A DNA stretch of 64,000 nt, taken from the NCBI GenBank assembly GCA_963836355.1, contig CAWIJO010000010.1, positions 372,001 through 436,000 on the forward strand. Reading direction: 5' to 3'. Positions 27,044-35,699 of this stretch are shown piece by piece. Every line of letters begins with the position of its first letter. The stretch's first letter is position 1. Position numbers and translations under genes: made by a program. This DNA is from Palsa-506 sp963836355 (GTDB taxonomy: Bacteria > Actinomycetota > Actinomycetes > Streptosporangiales > Streptosporangiaceae). The notes below the pieces were generated by a model, which searched no databases, was not told where the DNA came from, and saw only the letters and a list, made by a program, of their open reading frames with translations.

Positions 27044-27090
27044 CTCCGCCTGACTCCGCCTGAGAGAGCCTGACTCCGCCTGACCGGGCC
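27031..27090 (+). repeat. Six tandem copies of a 10-bp unit
   Basis: TGACTCCGCC occurs at 27031, 27041, 27051 and 27071 exactly, with variants at 27061 (TGAGAGAGCC) and 27081 (TGACCGGGCC). It covers the 3' end of the HPF-like gene and the gap to the convergent thioesterase gene. Each unit carries TGA, so in register with the gene it supplies back-up stop codons. Confidence 0.95.
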
Positions 27091-27099
27091 GCCGCGGAG

Positions 27100-27507
27100 C
27101 TAGCCGATGGTCCGGCTGCGGCCGCGGAACTCGGCGACAACCTCGTTGCCGCGCCGCACGGTCACGTCGTAGATGCCGCTGCGGCCATAGCTGATTCGCT
27201 CGGCGGCAGTCGCGACCAGCGCGTCGCCTTCCCGGGCCGCCGCGACGAACGTGACGTCGGCTCCGGCCGCGACGGTCACCGGCCCGCGGCTATTGCAGGC
27301 ACAGGCGAACGCGGTGTCAGCGAGCATGAACACGTATCCGCCGTGCGCGATGCCGTGCCCGTTGACCATGCCAGGGCTGACCATCATCCGCACCACCGCC
27401 GTGCCCTCGCCGACAGCCAGCAATTGCATGCCGAGGCTTCTCGATGCCTGGTCCGCCTCGAACATGGCTGCGGCCGGGCCGCCGGGCGGCCGCGATGGAG
27501 CCGGCAT
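27100..27507 (-). CDS. paaI: PaaI-type hotdog thioesterase
   Basis: This is a 135-aa hotdog-fold acyl-CoA thioesterase. The hallmark segment VNGHGIAHGGYVFMLADTAF (catalytic region HGGxxFxLAD) is complete, followed by AGADVTFVAAAREGD and ERISYGRSGIYDVTVRR. PaaI hydrolyses hydroxyphenylacetyl-CoA and related thioesters and normally accompanies the phenylacetate (paa) genes. None of those are in the window, so the substrate may differ. ATG 27507 has AAGGA about 7 nt upstream; an internal ATG at residue 15 is also possible. It is divergent from the S33 peptidase gene. Confidence 0.88.
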   Translation of the reverse strand: MPAPSRPPGGPAAAMFEADQASRSLGMQLLAVGEGTAVVRMMVSPGMVNGHGIAHGGYVFMLADTAFACACNSRGPVTVAAGADVTFVAAAREGDALVATAAERISYGRSGIYDVTVRRGNEVVAEFRGRSRTIG

Positions 27508-27617
27508 CCGATGATCCTTTTCGTCCGGGGCTACTCCCCCGCGACGATACGGCCAGTGCCCGCGCGCGGCCGGCCCGGCCTGGCAGACCGCTGCCCGCCG
27601 GGCTGATTCACGGTGAC

Positions 27618-27623
27618 TACGGT
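27618..27623 (+). promoter_or_regulatory. -10 hexamer of a probable leaderless promoter (S33 peptidase gene)
   Basis: TACGGT, 6 nt before ATG 27630. Confidence 0.45.
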
Positions 27624-27629
27624 GGGGTC

Positions 27630-28913
27630 ATGCCCTCGTACCGGCAGCCGGGACTCATCCTGACCGATCTGGAGTTCACCGTTCCGCTCGACCACGCCAA
27701 GCCCGGCGGAGAGCAGATCGGGCTGTTCGCGCGGGGGGTAGTGGCCGCCGACGAGCGGTCATCTGACCTGCCGTGGCTGCTGTTCCTGCAGGGCGGCCCC
27801 GGGTTCGGCGCGATGCGGCCGGCCGGCCGGGAAGGGTGGCTGGACCGGGCGCTGAAGGACTACCGGGTGCTGCTGCTCGACCAGCGCGGCACGGGCAGGT
27901 CCACGCCGGTCAACCGGCGGACGATGGCCGTGCGTCCCACTGCCCGGGACCAGGCCGATTACCTGGCGCATTTCCGCGCCGACTCGATCGTCGCGGACGC
28001 CGAGCTGGTCAGGCAGCAGGTGACCGGCGGCAGGCCGTGGAGCGTGCTCGGCCAGAGCTTCGGCGGATTCTGCACGGTGACCTACCTGTCGTTCGCCCCG
28101 GAGGGCCTGCGGGAGGCATTCCTGACCGGCGGCCTGCCCGGCCTGGAGACGACGGCCGACGACGTGTACCGGGCGACCTACCCGATCGTGGCGGCGAAGA
28201 ACCGCGCGCACTACCAGCGGTACCCGCCGGACGTCGAGCGGGCCCGGCAGATAGCCAGGCACCTCGCGGGCAGCGAGACGCTGCTGCCGAGCGGCGCCAG
28301 GCTGACCATCGAGGCGTTCCAGGCCCTCGGGCAGCTGCTCGGCTCAGGCACCGGCAGCCACACGCTGCATTACCTGCTGGAGGACCCGTTCGCGGCCGGC
28401 CAGCTGTCCGACGACTTTCTCTACCAGGCGCAGACCCTGCTCAGCTTCGCCGGCGGCCCGCTGTACGCGCTCTTGCACGAGGCCTGCTACGGGCAGGGCG
28501 GCGCGACGAACTGGGCGGCGCAGCGAGTCCGGGCCGAGTTCGCGGAGTTCAGCGCCGATGCGGTGCTGGACGGCCAGGGCCCGCTGCTGTTCACCGGCGA
28601 GATGATCTACCCGTGGATGCTGGCGAGCGACCCGGTGCTCCGGCCGCTGCGCCCGGCCGCGGATCTGCTGGCGCGCCATGAGCCCTGGCCGCGGCTATAT
28701 GACGTGACCCGGCTGCGGGCCAATGACGTGCCGGCCGCGGCGGCCATCTACTACGACGACATGTACGTGCCGAGGGATTACTCGGTGCAGACGGTGGCCG
28801 CGATCAGCGGCCTGCGGGCCTGGGTGACGAGCGAGTACGAGCACGACGGGCTGCGGGTCAGCGACGGCAAGGTACTCGACCGGCTGATCGCGATGGCGCG
28901 CGGCAACGCCTGA
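27630..28913 (+). CDS. Alpha/beta hydrolase, proline iminopeptidase type (S33)
   Basis: This is a 427-aa serine hydrolase. The oxyanion region is WLLFLQGGPGFGAMRP and LLDQRGTGRSTPV, and the nucleophile elbow is VLGQSFGG. The catalytic His region near the C-terminus is SEYEHDGLRVSDGKVL. The QGGPG and DQRGTGRS motifs together are typical of prolyl aminopeptidases (S33), which remove N-terminal proline from peptides. No signal peptide is seen, so it is probably cytoplasmic. ATG 27630 is chosen for the family's usual N-terminus and the TACGGT hexamer. The frame is open about 186 nt further upstream but there overlaps the divergent paaI gene. Confidence 0.88.
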   Translation: MPSYRQPGLILTDLEFTVPLDHAKPGGEQIGLFARGVVAADERSSDLPWLLFLQGGPGFGAMRPAGREGWLDRALKDYRVLLLDQRGTGRSTPVNRRTMAVRPTARDQADYLAHFRADSIVADAELVRQQVTGGRPWSVLGQSFGGFCTVTYLSFAPEGLREAFLTGGLPGLETTADDVYRATYPIVAAKNRAHYQRYPPDVERARQIARHLAGSETLLPSGARLTIEAFQALGQLLGSGTGSHTLHYLLEDPFAAGQLSDDFLYQAQTLLSFAGGPLYALLHEACYGQGGATNWAAQRVRAEFAEFSADAVLDGQGPLLFTGEMIYPWMLASDPVLRPLRPAADLLARHEPWPRLYDVTRLRANDVPAAAAIYYDDMYVPRDYSVQTVAAISGLRAWVTSEYEHDGLRVSDGKVLDRLIAMARGNA

Positions 28914-28998
28914 TGCCCGGTGACCAGGAATATCTTCTTCTTTAACGGGCCCTCACCAGCTGCTGTGACCTGACTGGCATGGCCGCCGTAGTAGGTAG

Positions 28999-29029
28999 TT
29001 GCCATCAAGCAACTGATCGGCTGTATGCT
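28999..29029 (+). promoter_or_regulatory. Promoter of the DHA2-type transporter
   Basis: TTGCCA at 28999-29004 and TATGCT at 29024-29029 with a 19-bp spacer; the GTG start follows 8 nt after the -10, so the transcript is probably leaderless. The spacer is slightly long. Confidence 0.4.
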
Positions 29030-29037
29030 CGGCAGAC

Positions 29038-30774
29038 GTGCGGCGGTTTTCCGGGCGGGACGCAGATCGCTATAAGTGGATAGCGCTGACGAACACGACC
29101 CTGGGCATCACGATGGCGACGATCGACGCGTCGATCGTGATCGTGGCAATGCCAGCCATCTTCCGCGGCATCCACCTGGACCCGCTCGCGCCCGGCAACA
29201 TCAGCTACCTGCTCTGGATGATCATCGGGTACCTGCTGGTCACCGCGGTGCTGGTGGTCACGCTCGGCAGGCTCGGCGACATCTACGGCCGGGTGCGGAT
29301 CTACAATCTCGGCTTCGTCGTCTTCACCGTCGCCTCGATCGCGCTGTCGCTGGACCCGCTGAGGGGCAGTTCCGGCGCGCTATGGCTGATCGGCTGGCGG
29401 ATCGTGCAGGCATTCGGCGGCGCGATGCTGATGGCGAACGCCGCCGCGATCCTCACCGACGCGTTCCCGGCCCGCCAGCGCGGCATGGCGCTCGGCATCA
29501 ACCAGATCTCGGCGATCTCCGGCCAGCTGATCGGCCTGCTGCTCGGCGGGCTGCTGGCCGCCTGGGACTGGCGCGCGGTGTTCTGGGTGAACGTGCCGAT
29601 CGGCGTGTTCGGAACTATCTGGGCCTACCGCAGCCTGCACGAGATCGCCACCACCAGGCGCGCCAGGATCGACTGGGCCGGCAACATCACCTTCGCGCTC
29701 GGCGCCGGGCTGCTGCTGGTCGGCATCACTTACGGCATTCAGCCGTACGGCGGCCACCCGACCGGCTGGACCAACCCGGTCGTGCTCGCCGGGCTGGCCG
29801 TCGGCAGCGCGCTGCTGGTCGCATTCTGCGTGCTGGAGACGAAGATCGCCGAGCCGATGTTCCGGATGAGCCTGTTCCGGATCCGCGCCTTCGCGGCCGG
29901 CAACATCGCCAGCCTGCTCAGCTCGATCGCCCGCGGCGGCCTGCAGTTCATGCTGATCATCTGGCTGCAGGGCATCTGGCTGCCGCTGCACGGCTATGAC
30001 TTCGCGGACACCCCGCTATGGGCCGGCATCTACCTGGTGCCGCTGGCCACCGGCTTCCTGCTGGCCGGCCCGGTGTCCGGCTACCTTTCCGACCGGTTCG
30101 GGCAGCGGCTGTTCGCCACCTCCGGGCTGCTGATCACGGCCGCGGGCTTCACCGGGCTGCTGCTGCTCCCGGTCGACTTCCCGTACTGGGCGTTCGCCTT
30201 GCTGATCTTCTGCAACGGCATCGGGTCCGGCCTGTTCGCCTCGCCGAACACCTCGGCCATCATGAGTAGCGTCCCGGCCGGGCACCGCGGCGCCGCGTCC
30301 GGCATGCGGGCCACCTTCCAGAACTCGGGCATTTCGCTGTCGATCGGGATCTTCTTCTCGCTCATGATTGTCGGGCTGGCATCGACCCTGCCGCGCACGC
30401 TGGCCGGCGGCCTGCGCGCCCAGGGCGTGCCGGCCCCGCTGGCCGCGCACGTGGCCGGCCTGCCGCCGGTGAGCACGCTATTCGCGTCATTCCTCGGCTA
30501 CAACCCGATCCGCAGGCTGCTGCAGCCGTCCGGCGAGCTCACCCGGCTGCCGCAGCACGACGTCACCGTGCTCACCGGCAAGCAGTTCTTCCCGCACCTG
30601 ATCTCCGGCCCGTTCCACCACGGCCTGGTGATCGTCTTCACCGCCGCTATCTGCATGTCGGTAATCGGCGCGCTGGTCTCGCTGACCCGCGGCAAGCAGT
30701 TCTACTACGACACGCCGTCCGCCGTGGCGGGCACGCCGGGCGCGGTGCAGGCTCCGCCGGTGGCCTCCGGTTGA
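29038..30774 (+). CDS. MFS transporter, DHA2 (14-TM) drug-exporter type
   Basis: This is a 578-aa integral membrane protein with about fourteen hydrophobic segments. Family hallmarks are TTLGITMATIDASIVIVAMP in TM1, GRLGDIYGRVRIYNLGFVVF in the loop 2-3 region, LIGWRIVQAFGGAMLMANAA in TM4 and the antiporter motif C-like GINQISAISGQLIGLLLGG. It probably exports a hydrophobic compound in exchange for protons; the substrate is unknown. No regulator gene sits next to it. The GTG start is supported by a promoter-like sequence ending 8 nt upstream. The stop overlaps the promoter region of the FmdB gene. Confidence 0.9.
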   Translation: MRRFSGRDADRYKWIALTNTTLGITMATIDASIVIVAMPAIFRGIHLDPLAPGNISYLLWMIIGYLLVTAVLVVTLGRLGDIYGRVRIYNLGFVVFTVASIALSLDPLRGSSGALWLIGWRIVQAFGGAMLMANAAAILTDAFPARQRGMALGINQISAISGQLIGLLLGGLLAAWDWRAVFWVNVPIGVFGTIWAYRSLHEIATTRRARIDWAGNITFALGAGLLLVGITYGIQPYGGHPTGWTNPVVLAGLAVGSALLVAFCVLETKIAEPMFRMSLFRIRAFAAGNIASLLSSIARGGLQFMLIIWLQGIWLPLHGYDFADTPLWAGIYLVPLATGFLLAGPVSGYLSDRFGQRLFATSGLLITAAGFTGLLLLPVDFPYWAFALLIFCNGIGSGLFASPNTSAIMSSVPAGHRGAASGMRATFQNSGISLSIGIFFSLMIVGLASTLPRTLAGGLRAQGVPAPLAAHVAGLPPVSTLFASFLGYNPIRRLLQPSGELTRLPQHDVTVLTGKQFFPHLISGPFHHGLVIVFTAAICMSVIGALVSLTRGKQFYYDTPSAVAGTPGAVQAPPVASG

Positions 30775-30776
30775 CG

Positions 30777-30782
30777 TACGCT
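30777..30782 (+). promoter_or_regulatory. -10 hexamer of a probable leaderless promoter (FmdB gene)
   Basis: TACGCT, 6 nt before GTG 30789; it lies just after the stop of the MFS gene. Confidence 0.45.
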
Positions 30783-30788
30783 GTCACC

Positions 30789-31004
30789 GTGCCGCGATAT
30801 GAGTACCGCTGCCGCGCCTGCGGAGCAACGTTCGAGCAGACCAGGCCGATGAGCGAGTCGGCCGACCCGGGCCGCTGCCCGGCCGGGCACGACGACACCG
30901 TGAAGCTGCTTTCCACGGTCGCGGTCGGCGGCCGGGCCAGCGCGGGCCCGGCCGGCCGCGGTGGTGGCGGGGGCTGCTGCGGCGGCGGCTGCGGCTGCGG
31001 CTAG
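30789..31004 (+). CDS. FmdB-family zinc-ribbon protein
   Basis: This 71-aa protein begins VPRYEYRCRACGATFEQTRP, the standard opening of the FmdB/CxxC_CxxC_SSSS family, where two CxxC-like pairs bind zinc. Here the second site is GRCPAGHDD. The C-terminus is a glycine/cysteine-rich tail (GGGCC, then GGGCGCG) that could bind extra metal. FmdB was first linked to regulation of amide hydrolysis, but most members are uncharacterised. The start is GTG 30789 because the family begins (M)PxYxYxC; the frame is open 18 nt further up. Its end overlaps a convergent gene by 4 nt. Confidence 0.85.
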   Translation: MPRYEYRCRACGATFEQTRPMSESADPGRCPAGHDDTVKLLSTVAVGGRASAGPAGRGGGGGCCGGGCGCG

Positions 31005-31552
31005 AGCCAGCCGACCCGGGCGCTGATCAGCGGGCCGCTGCCGTGGCCCGCGTCCGGCCCGGTGCCGAGCTCGCCCGCGGCCACCTTGCCGAGCAGCCGG
31101 TCGATGGCTGCCATGATCTCCGGCACGCACGCCCGCAGGCTGTCGGCGTCGGCGGCCAGCGAGTCGTCGGAGTCGATCCCGGCCCGCTTGAGCAGCGCGG
31201 CCAGGTCGGCCAGCTGCTCCCCCACCCAGCTGGCCGGCCGGGCCGACAGCTCCTCGTCGAAGACCCGGGGGCCGGGCTCCCAGCCGGAGAACGCCGGGTG
31301 ATGATGGGCCCGGTCCAGGCTGCCCGGCGGGCTGTCGACCGATTCCAGCAGGTCGGCCCGCCAGACCGGCCGGCCGATCCCGATCGGCTGAGCCGAGTAG
31401 ATGGAGCCCCGCAGCTCGCCCCGGTCCAGCATCCTGACCTCCAGGCGGACGCCGTGCTCCGCGCTCTCCTGGCCTTCCAGCGGCTTGGGGTCGACGAAGT
31501 ACAGGTCGCTGACCAGCACGCCAACCCGGTCGAAGCCAAACGCGTAGAGCAT
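31001..31552 (-). CDS. Hypothetical protein downstream of sthA (183 aa)
   Basis: This is a 183-aa protein of no family I can name. The N-terminal third is strand-rich (MLYAFGFDRVGVLVSDLYFV, then GVRLEVRMLDRGELRGSIYS). The middle carries ARPASWVGEQLADLAALLKRA and the end is helical. No signal or membrane segment is visible. A GGAAGG ribosome site precedes ATG 31552. It lies 16 nt after the stop of sthA on the same strand, so it is probably cotranscribed with that transhydrogenase. Confidence 0.7.
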   Translation of the reverse strand: MLYAFGFDRVGVLVSDLYFVDPKPLEGQESAEHGVRLEVRMLDRGELRGSIYSAQPIGIGRPVWRADLLESVDSPPGSLDRAHHHPAFSGWEPGPRVFDEELSARPASWVGEQLADLAALLKRAGIDSDDSLAADADSLRACVPEIMAAIDRLLGKVAAGELGTGPDAGHGSGPLISARVGWL

Positions 31553-31568
31553 GCAAGCGCCTTCCTGC

Positions 31569-32990
31569 TCAGCCGGCGAACCGCTCGACCTGCCGGATCT
31601 TGTTGGTCGCGTCCAGCGCCGCGACCTTGTACGACTCGGCCAGCGTCGGGTAGTTGAACACGGCGTCCACCAGGTAGTCGATGGTGCCGCCGCAGCCCAT
31701 CACCGCCTGGCCGATGTGCACGAGCTCGGTGGCGCCGGTGCCGAACACGTGCACGCCGAGCAGCGTCCGGTCCTCTGGCGACACCAGCAGCTTGAGCACG
31801 CCATAGGAGTCGCCGATGATCTGCCCGCGGGCAAGCTCCCGGTACCGGGAGACGCCGACCTCGAACGGCACGCAATCCCTGGTGAGCTGGTCCTCGGTCT
31901 TCCCGATAAAGCTGATCTCGGGGAGGCTGTAGATGCCGATCGGCTGCAGCATGCTGGCGGTGTGCACCGGCTCGCCGCAGGCATGATGGGCCGCCAGCCT
32001 GCCCTGCTCCATCGATGTCGCCGCCAGCGCGGGAAAGCCGATCACGTCGCCGACCGCGTAGATGTTCGGCACCACTGTGCGGAAGAACTCGTCGACCGCG
32101 ATCCGGCCGCGGTTGTCGGCGGCCAGCCCAGCGGCCGCCAGCCGAAGGTCATCGGTCATGCCCTGCCGCCCGGCGGAGTACATGACGGTCTCGGCCGGGA
32201 TCTTCTTCCCGCTCCGCAGCAGCGCGATCGCGCCGCCCGGCCTGGCCTCGACTGACGAGACCGTCTCGCCGAACCGGAACGTGACACCGAGGTCGCGCAG
32301 GTGGTACTTGAGTGCCTCGACGACCTCCAGGTCGCAGAACTCCAGCATCCGCTCGCGCTGCTCGACCACGGTCACTTTGGTGCCGAGGGCGGCGAACATC
32401 GAGGCGTACTCGATCCCGATCACGCCGGCCCCGGCGACCACCATCGAGCGCGGCACCCGCTCCAGGTGGATGATCCCGTCCGAGTCGATCACGGTCCGCT
32501 CGTCGAAGTCGACGCTGGCCGGCCGGGCGGGCGTGGTCCCGGTAGCGATCACGATCTTGTCCGCGCTGATGCTGAGCAGCCTGCCCTGACCGTCGTCGAC
32601 CTCCAGCGCGTTCGGGCCGCCGAACCTGGCGGTGCCGGTGACGATGCTGACCCTGTTGCGGGTCAGCTGGCTGCGGACCACGTCGTTCTCCCGGCTGACC
32701 ACATGCTGGGTGCGGGCCGACAGGTCGGCGATGGTGATCTCGTCCTTCATCCGGTAGCTCTGCCCGTACATTTCCCGCTGGTCGAGCCCGGTCAGGTAGA
32801 GCACGGCCTCGCGGAGCGTCTTTGACGGGATGGTGCCGGTATTCAGGCATACGCCGCCCATCATGTTCGGGCGCTCCACTATGCCGACGTGCCGTTCCAG
32901 CTTGGCCGCCGCGATCGCCGCCTTCTGCCCGCCCGGACCGGAACCGATGACCAGCAAGTCGAAGTCATGCACGATCACCAGTGTGACCAT
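31569..32990 (-). CDS. sthA: Soluble pyridine nucleotide transhydrogenase (SthA type)
   Basis: This is a 473-aa flavoprotein of the class I disulfide-reductase fold. FAD-binding motif: DLLVIGSGPGGQKAAIAAAK. At the redox site it reads GVCLNTGTIPSKTLRE with a single Cys; the second Cys of dihydrolipoamide dehydrogenases is replaced by Thr, as is typical of SthA. The second Rossmann motif is MVVAGAGVIGIEYASMFAAL and the C-terminal dimer-interface His region is MGCGGTIDYLVDAVFNYPTL. It equilibrates NAD(H) and NADP(H) pools. I start at ATG 32990; the frame extends 27 nt upstream. It is divergent from the CHAD gene across a roughly 330-nt gap. Confidence 0.93.
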   Translation of the reverse strand: MVTLVIVHDFDLLVIGSGPGGQKAAIAAAKLERHVGIVERPNMMGGVCLNTGTIPSKTLREAVLYLTGLDQREMYGQSYRMKDEITIADLSARTQHVVSRENDVVRSQLTRNRVSIVTGTARFGGPNALEVDDGQGRLLSISADKIVIATGTTPARPASVDFDERTVIDSDGIIHLERVPRSMVVAGAGVIGIEYASMFAALGTKVTVVEQRERMLEFCDLEVVEALKYHLRDLGVTFRFGETVSSVEARPGGAIALLRSGKKIPAETVMYSAGRQGMTDDLRLAAAGLAADNRGRIAVDEFFRTVVPNIYAVGDVIGFPALAATSMEQGRLAAHHACGEPVHTASMLQPIGIYSLPEISFIGKTEDQLTRDCVPFEVGVSRYRELARGQIIGDSYGVLKLLVSPEDRTLLGVHVFGTGATELVHIGQAVMGCGGTIDYLVDAVFNYPTLAESYKVAALDATNKIRQVERFAG

Positions 32991-33321
32991 GCCGGCCCGT
33001 CTTTTGAAAGGCCGCACGGGTCACGGGCTTGGCTGGCGGCCGGGCCAGCTGGTCCGGGCGGCCGACGTCCCGCTGCCCGGTGCAGGCCGTCATTTCGGCC
33101 GCTGCCCGGCGCTGAGCGTCAGCTCGGCCACTCCCCCGCCGCCTGGCAGTTGCACCAGAGCTGCGATAGTTGCCCAATCCGGGTTTATCGCGAAGCCAGG
33201 ATTAGTGTTCACCGGCGTGGCTGGCCGGCGCGCGGCTCGCACTGCTAGACTAGTTATTACCTAAATAGTATTTAATATACTTTTTGTCCTTTACTTGGCT
33301 GCCAGCATTTAGTTACTTTTC
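32991..33321. other. Divergent intergenic region with an AT-rich patch
   Basis: No credible gene is seen between sthA and the CHAD gene. The stretch at about 33245-33320 is strikingly AT-rich for this genome. It contains TAGACT (a possible -10) and the imperfect inverted repeat AGTAT-TTAAT-ATACT. It probably holds the promoter of the CHAD-ParA pair and possibly a regulator site. Confidence 0.5.
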
Positions 33322-34902
33322 GTGAGGCCACACTTGCCAAAGGCGCTGCGGGAGTTCGTGCTCGATGACGGCGGCCTGCCGGATTCCGACGACCTGGTGG
33401 CGCTTGGACCACGGCTGCACTGGCGCGGCGCTGGCCGGGCCACCGCCGTCCGGCGGGCCTGGCTGGACACTTTCGACTGGCGGCTCTACCGGGCCGGGCT
33501 GACGCTCGAGCTCGCCACCGGGCGCGGCACTGCCCAGCTGACCCTGACCGGCCGGGATGGCGCGGTGGTGGCCGCTCAGTCGGCCGGGACCGCGGGCAGC
33601 CGGCCGAGGTGGCCTGCCCTGCTCGGCGCGCTGCCGGTAGGCCCGCTGCGGGAGCGGCTGCGCCCCGCGGTCGGGGTGCGGGCACTGCTGCCGGTCGCCC
33701 GGGCCGCCAGTGCCGTGCAGGAGCTACGGGTGCTCAACACCGACGGCAAGACCGTCGCCCGGGTGACGGTGGACCGGATGTCGGTCAGCTACCCGGCGCG
33801 GGCGACGCTGCCGCCCCGGCTCACGGTCACCGCGCTGCGCGGTTACCAGGCGCAGGCGGACAAGCTGGCCGTCCTGCTGGCCGCTTCGCACGGTGCCAGC
33901 GACGGCAGCGCCGGCGCGCTGGAGGCGGCGCTCGCAGCCGCGGGCCGGCAGCCCGGCGACTACTCCGGCAAGATCAGCGTCCGGCTGTCCCCGCAGGACC
34001 CAGCCGGCCCGGCGGTCGCCACCGTCCTGCAGCAGCTGCTCGGCACGCTGCAGGCCAACGTCGCCGGCGTGGTGCGCGACATCGATTCGGAGTTCCTGCA
34101 CGACCTGCGCATTGCCGTCCGGCGCACCAGGTCGGCGCTCAAGCTGGCCGGCGACGTGCTGCCGTCCGGCCTGGCCAGCCGGTTCCGGCCGGAGTTCAAG
34201 TGGCTCGGCGACCTGACCACGCCGACCAGGGACCTCGACGTGTACCTGATGGGCCTTGACGCCATGGCCGCCAAGCTGGTCGCGGCATCCCCCGCCGAGC
34301 TGCAGCCATTCCAGGTGCATCTGGCCCGGCGGCGAGCGGCTGAGCAGCGGCAGCTCGCCCGCGGGCTGCGAAGCACCAGGTTTTCCCGGCTGGCCGGCGA
34401 ATGGCGGGAGGCAATCGCCAGCGCGGCTGCTGCCCGCAAGGCGAAGCCGACGGCCGCGCAGGTCGCCAGCCGCCGGATCCGCACGGCGCACCGGCGGGTG
34501 CTCGCCGACGGCGGTGCCATCACCGCGGCTTCCGCCCCGGAGTCCATGCACGACCTGCGCAAGCGCTGCAAGGAGCTGCGTTATCTGCTGGAGATCTTCG
34601 GCTCATTGTATGATCCGGGCGAACACTGGCAGGCGGTCAGGGAGCTGAAGGCGCTGCAGGACTGCCTCGGCGAATTCCAGGACACCGAAGTGCAGTGCGC
34701 CGAAATCCGGGCGTTCGCCGCCCAGATGATGGCCGAGCGGACCGCGCCGGCCACCACGGTACTGGCCATGGGCGAGATCGCGGCCGGGCTCGCCATCCGC
34801 CAGCGGCAGGCGCGCAGCGATTTCGCTGGCCGATTCCGCGACTTCGCCAGCCCGGCCAGCCAGGACCGGATCCGGGCCATGACCGAGGTTGCCGCGCCAT
34901 GA
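33322..34902 (+). CDS. CHAD-domain protein with degenerate CYTH-like N-terminus
   Basis: This is a 526-aa protein. Residues 1-190 look like a reduced CYTH (triphosphate tunnel) domain (DTFDWRLYRAGLTLELATGR). Residues about 230-520 are an alpha-helical CHAD domain with its two conserved His-containing, Arg/Lys-rich repeats: LHDLRIAVRRTRSALKLAGD and MHDLRKRCKELRYLLEIFGS. CHAD domains bind inorganic polyphosphate through these basic helices, and CHAD proteins can sit on polyP granules. The GTG at 33322 has no clear ribosome site; TTG 33334, with GAGG 6 nt upstream, is an alternative. Its stop overlaps the start of the ParA-type gene (ATGA), so the two are translationally coupled. Confidence 0.88.
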   Translation: MRPHLPKALREFVLDDGGLPDSDDLVALGPRLHWRGAGRATAVRRAWLDTFDWRLYRAGLTLELATGRGTAQLTLTGRDGAVVAAQSAGTAGSRPRWPALLGALPVGPLRERLRPAVGVRALLPVARAASAVQELRVLNTDGKTVARVTVDRMSVSYPARATLPPRLTVTALRGYQAQADKLAVLLAASHGASDGSAGALEAALAAAGRQPGDYSGKISVRLSPQDPAGPAVATVLQQLLGTLQANVAGVVRDIDSEFLHDLRIAVRRTRSALKLAGDVLPSGLASRFRPEFKWLGDLTTPTRDLDVYLMGLDAMAAKLVAASPAELQPFQVHLARRRAAEQRQLARGLRSTRFSRLAGEWREAIASAAAARKAKPTAAQVASRRIRTAHRRVLADGGAITAASAPESMHDLRKRCKELRYLLEIFGSLYDPGEHWQAVRELKALQDCLGEFQDTEVQCAEIRAFAAQMMAERTAPATTVLAMGEIAAGLAIRQRQARSDFAGRFRDFASPASQDRIRAMTEVAAP

Positions 34903-35663
34903 AGATCTTCGCTACCTACAACATCAAGGGCGGGGTCGGGAAGACCTCCACCGCCGTCAACCTCGCCCACCTTGCGGCCAGCGACGGCTACCGGGTACTG
35001 CTCTGGGACCTCGACCCGCAGGCGGCGGCCACGTTCTTGTTCCGGGTCCGGCCGCGGGTCAAGGGCGGCGGGAAGGCGCTGATCCAGGGCACCCGCAGCC
35101 TGGACGGGGCGATCAAGGGCACCGACTTCGAGAACCTGGACCTGCTGCCCGCCGACTTCACCTACCGGAACATGGACCTGCTGCTCGACGCGGCCAGGAA
35201 GCCGGCCCGCAAGCTCGGCCGGCTGCTCGCGCCGCTGCGGGCGGAGTATGACGTGGTCTTCCTGGACTGCCCGCCGAGCATCTCGCTGCTGTCCGAGAGC
35301 GTGCTGCACGCCGCCGACACCCTGCTCGTGCCGCTGATCCCCACCACCCTGTCGATCCGGACCCTGGATCAGCTGACCGATTTCATCGGCGGCTTCGACG
35401 GTCACCGGCCGGATATCATCGCGTTCTTCTCCATGATCGACCGGCGCAAGACCCTGCATAAGGAGATCGCGGCAGTGCTGCCGTCGCAGCGGCCGGACGT
35501 GGCCGAGACGGCCATCCCGGCGCTGTCCGTGATCGAGCAGATGTCGGTCCGGCGCGCCCCGGTAACCGCGTTCGCGCCGCGCAGCAATGCATCCCGCAAC
35601 TACGCGCAGCTCTGGGCGGAGGCACGGGCCAGGGGCGGGCTGCGGCCGGCGAAGGCCCGCTAA
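34899..35663 (+). CDS. ParA/MinD-type ATPase coupled to the CHAD gene
   Basis: This is a 254-aa P-loop ATPase with the deviant Walker A IKGGVGKTSTAVNLA, the A' motif LLWDLDPQAAATFLF and Walker B VVFLDCPPSISLL. It is the size of small ParA-like positioning ATPases, with no N-terminal DNA-binding extension and no parB gene next door. Start ATG 34899 overlaps the CHAD stop by 4 nt. ParA proteins position cargo (plasmids, chemoreceptors, microcompartments) on the nucleoid. Given the polyP-binding neighbour, a role in spacing or segregating polyphosphate granules is a reasonable inference but is not shown by sequence alone. Confidence 0.9.
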   Translation: MKIFATYNIKGGVGKTSTAVNLAHLAASDGYRVLLWDLDPQAAATFLFRVRPRVKGGGKALIQGTRSLDGAIKGTDFENLDLLPADFTYRNMDLLLDAARKPARKLGRLLAPLRAEYDVVFLDCPPSISLLSESVLHAADTLLVPLIPTTLSIRTLDQLTDFIGGFDGHRPDIIAFFSMIDRRKTLHKEIAAVLPSQRPDVAETAIPALSVIEQMSVRRAPVTAFAPRSNASRNYAQLWAEARARGGLRPAKAR

Positions 35664-35699
35664 GCCCGCGGCCGGCCCGGCCCGGCCCTGACCGCCGGG

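Noticed and set aside
27031..27090. Possible CRISPR-like array
   Set aside because: The units are 10 bp and directly adjacent with no spacers, so it is a simple tandem repeat.
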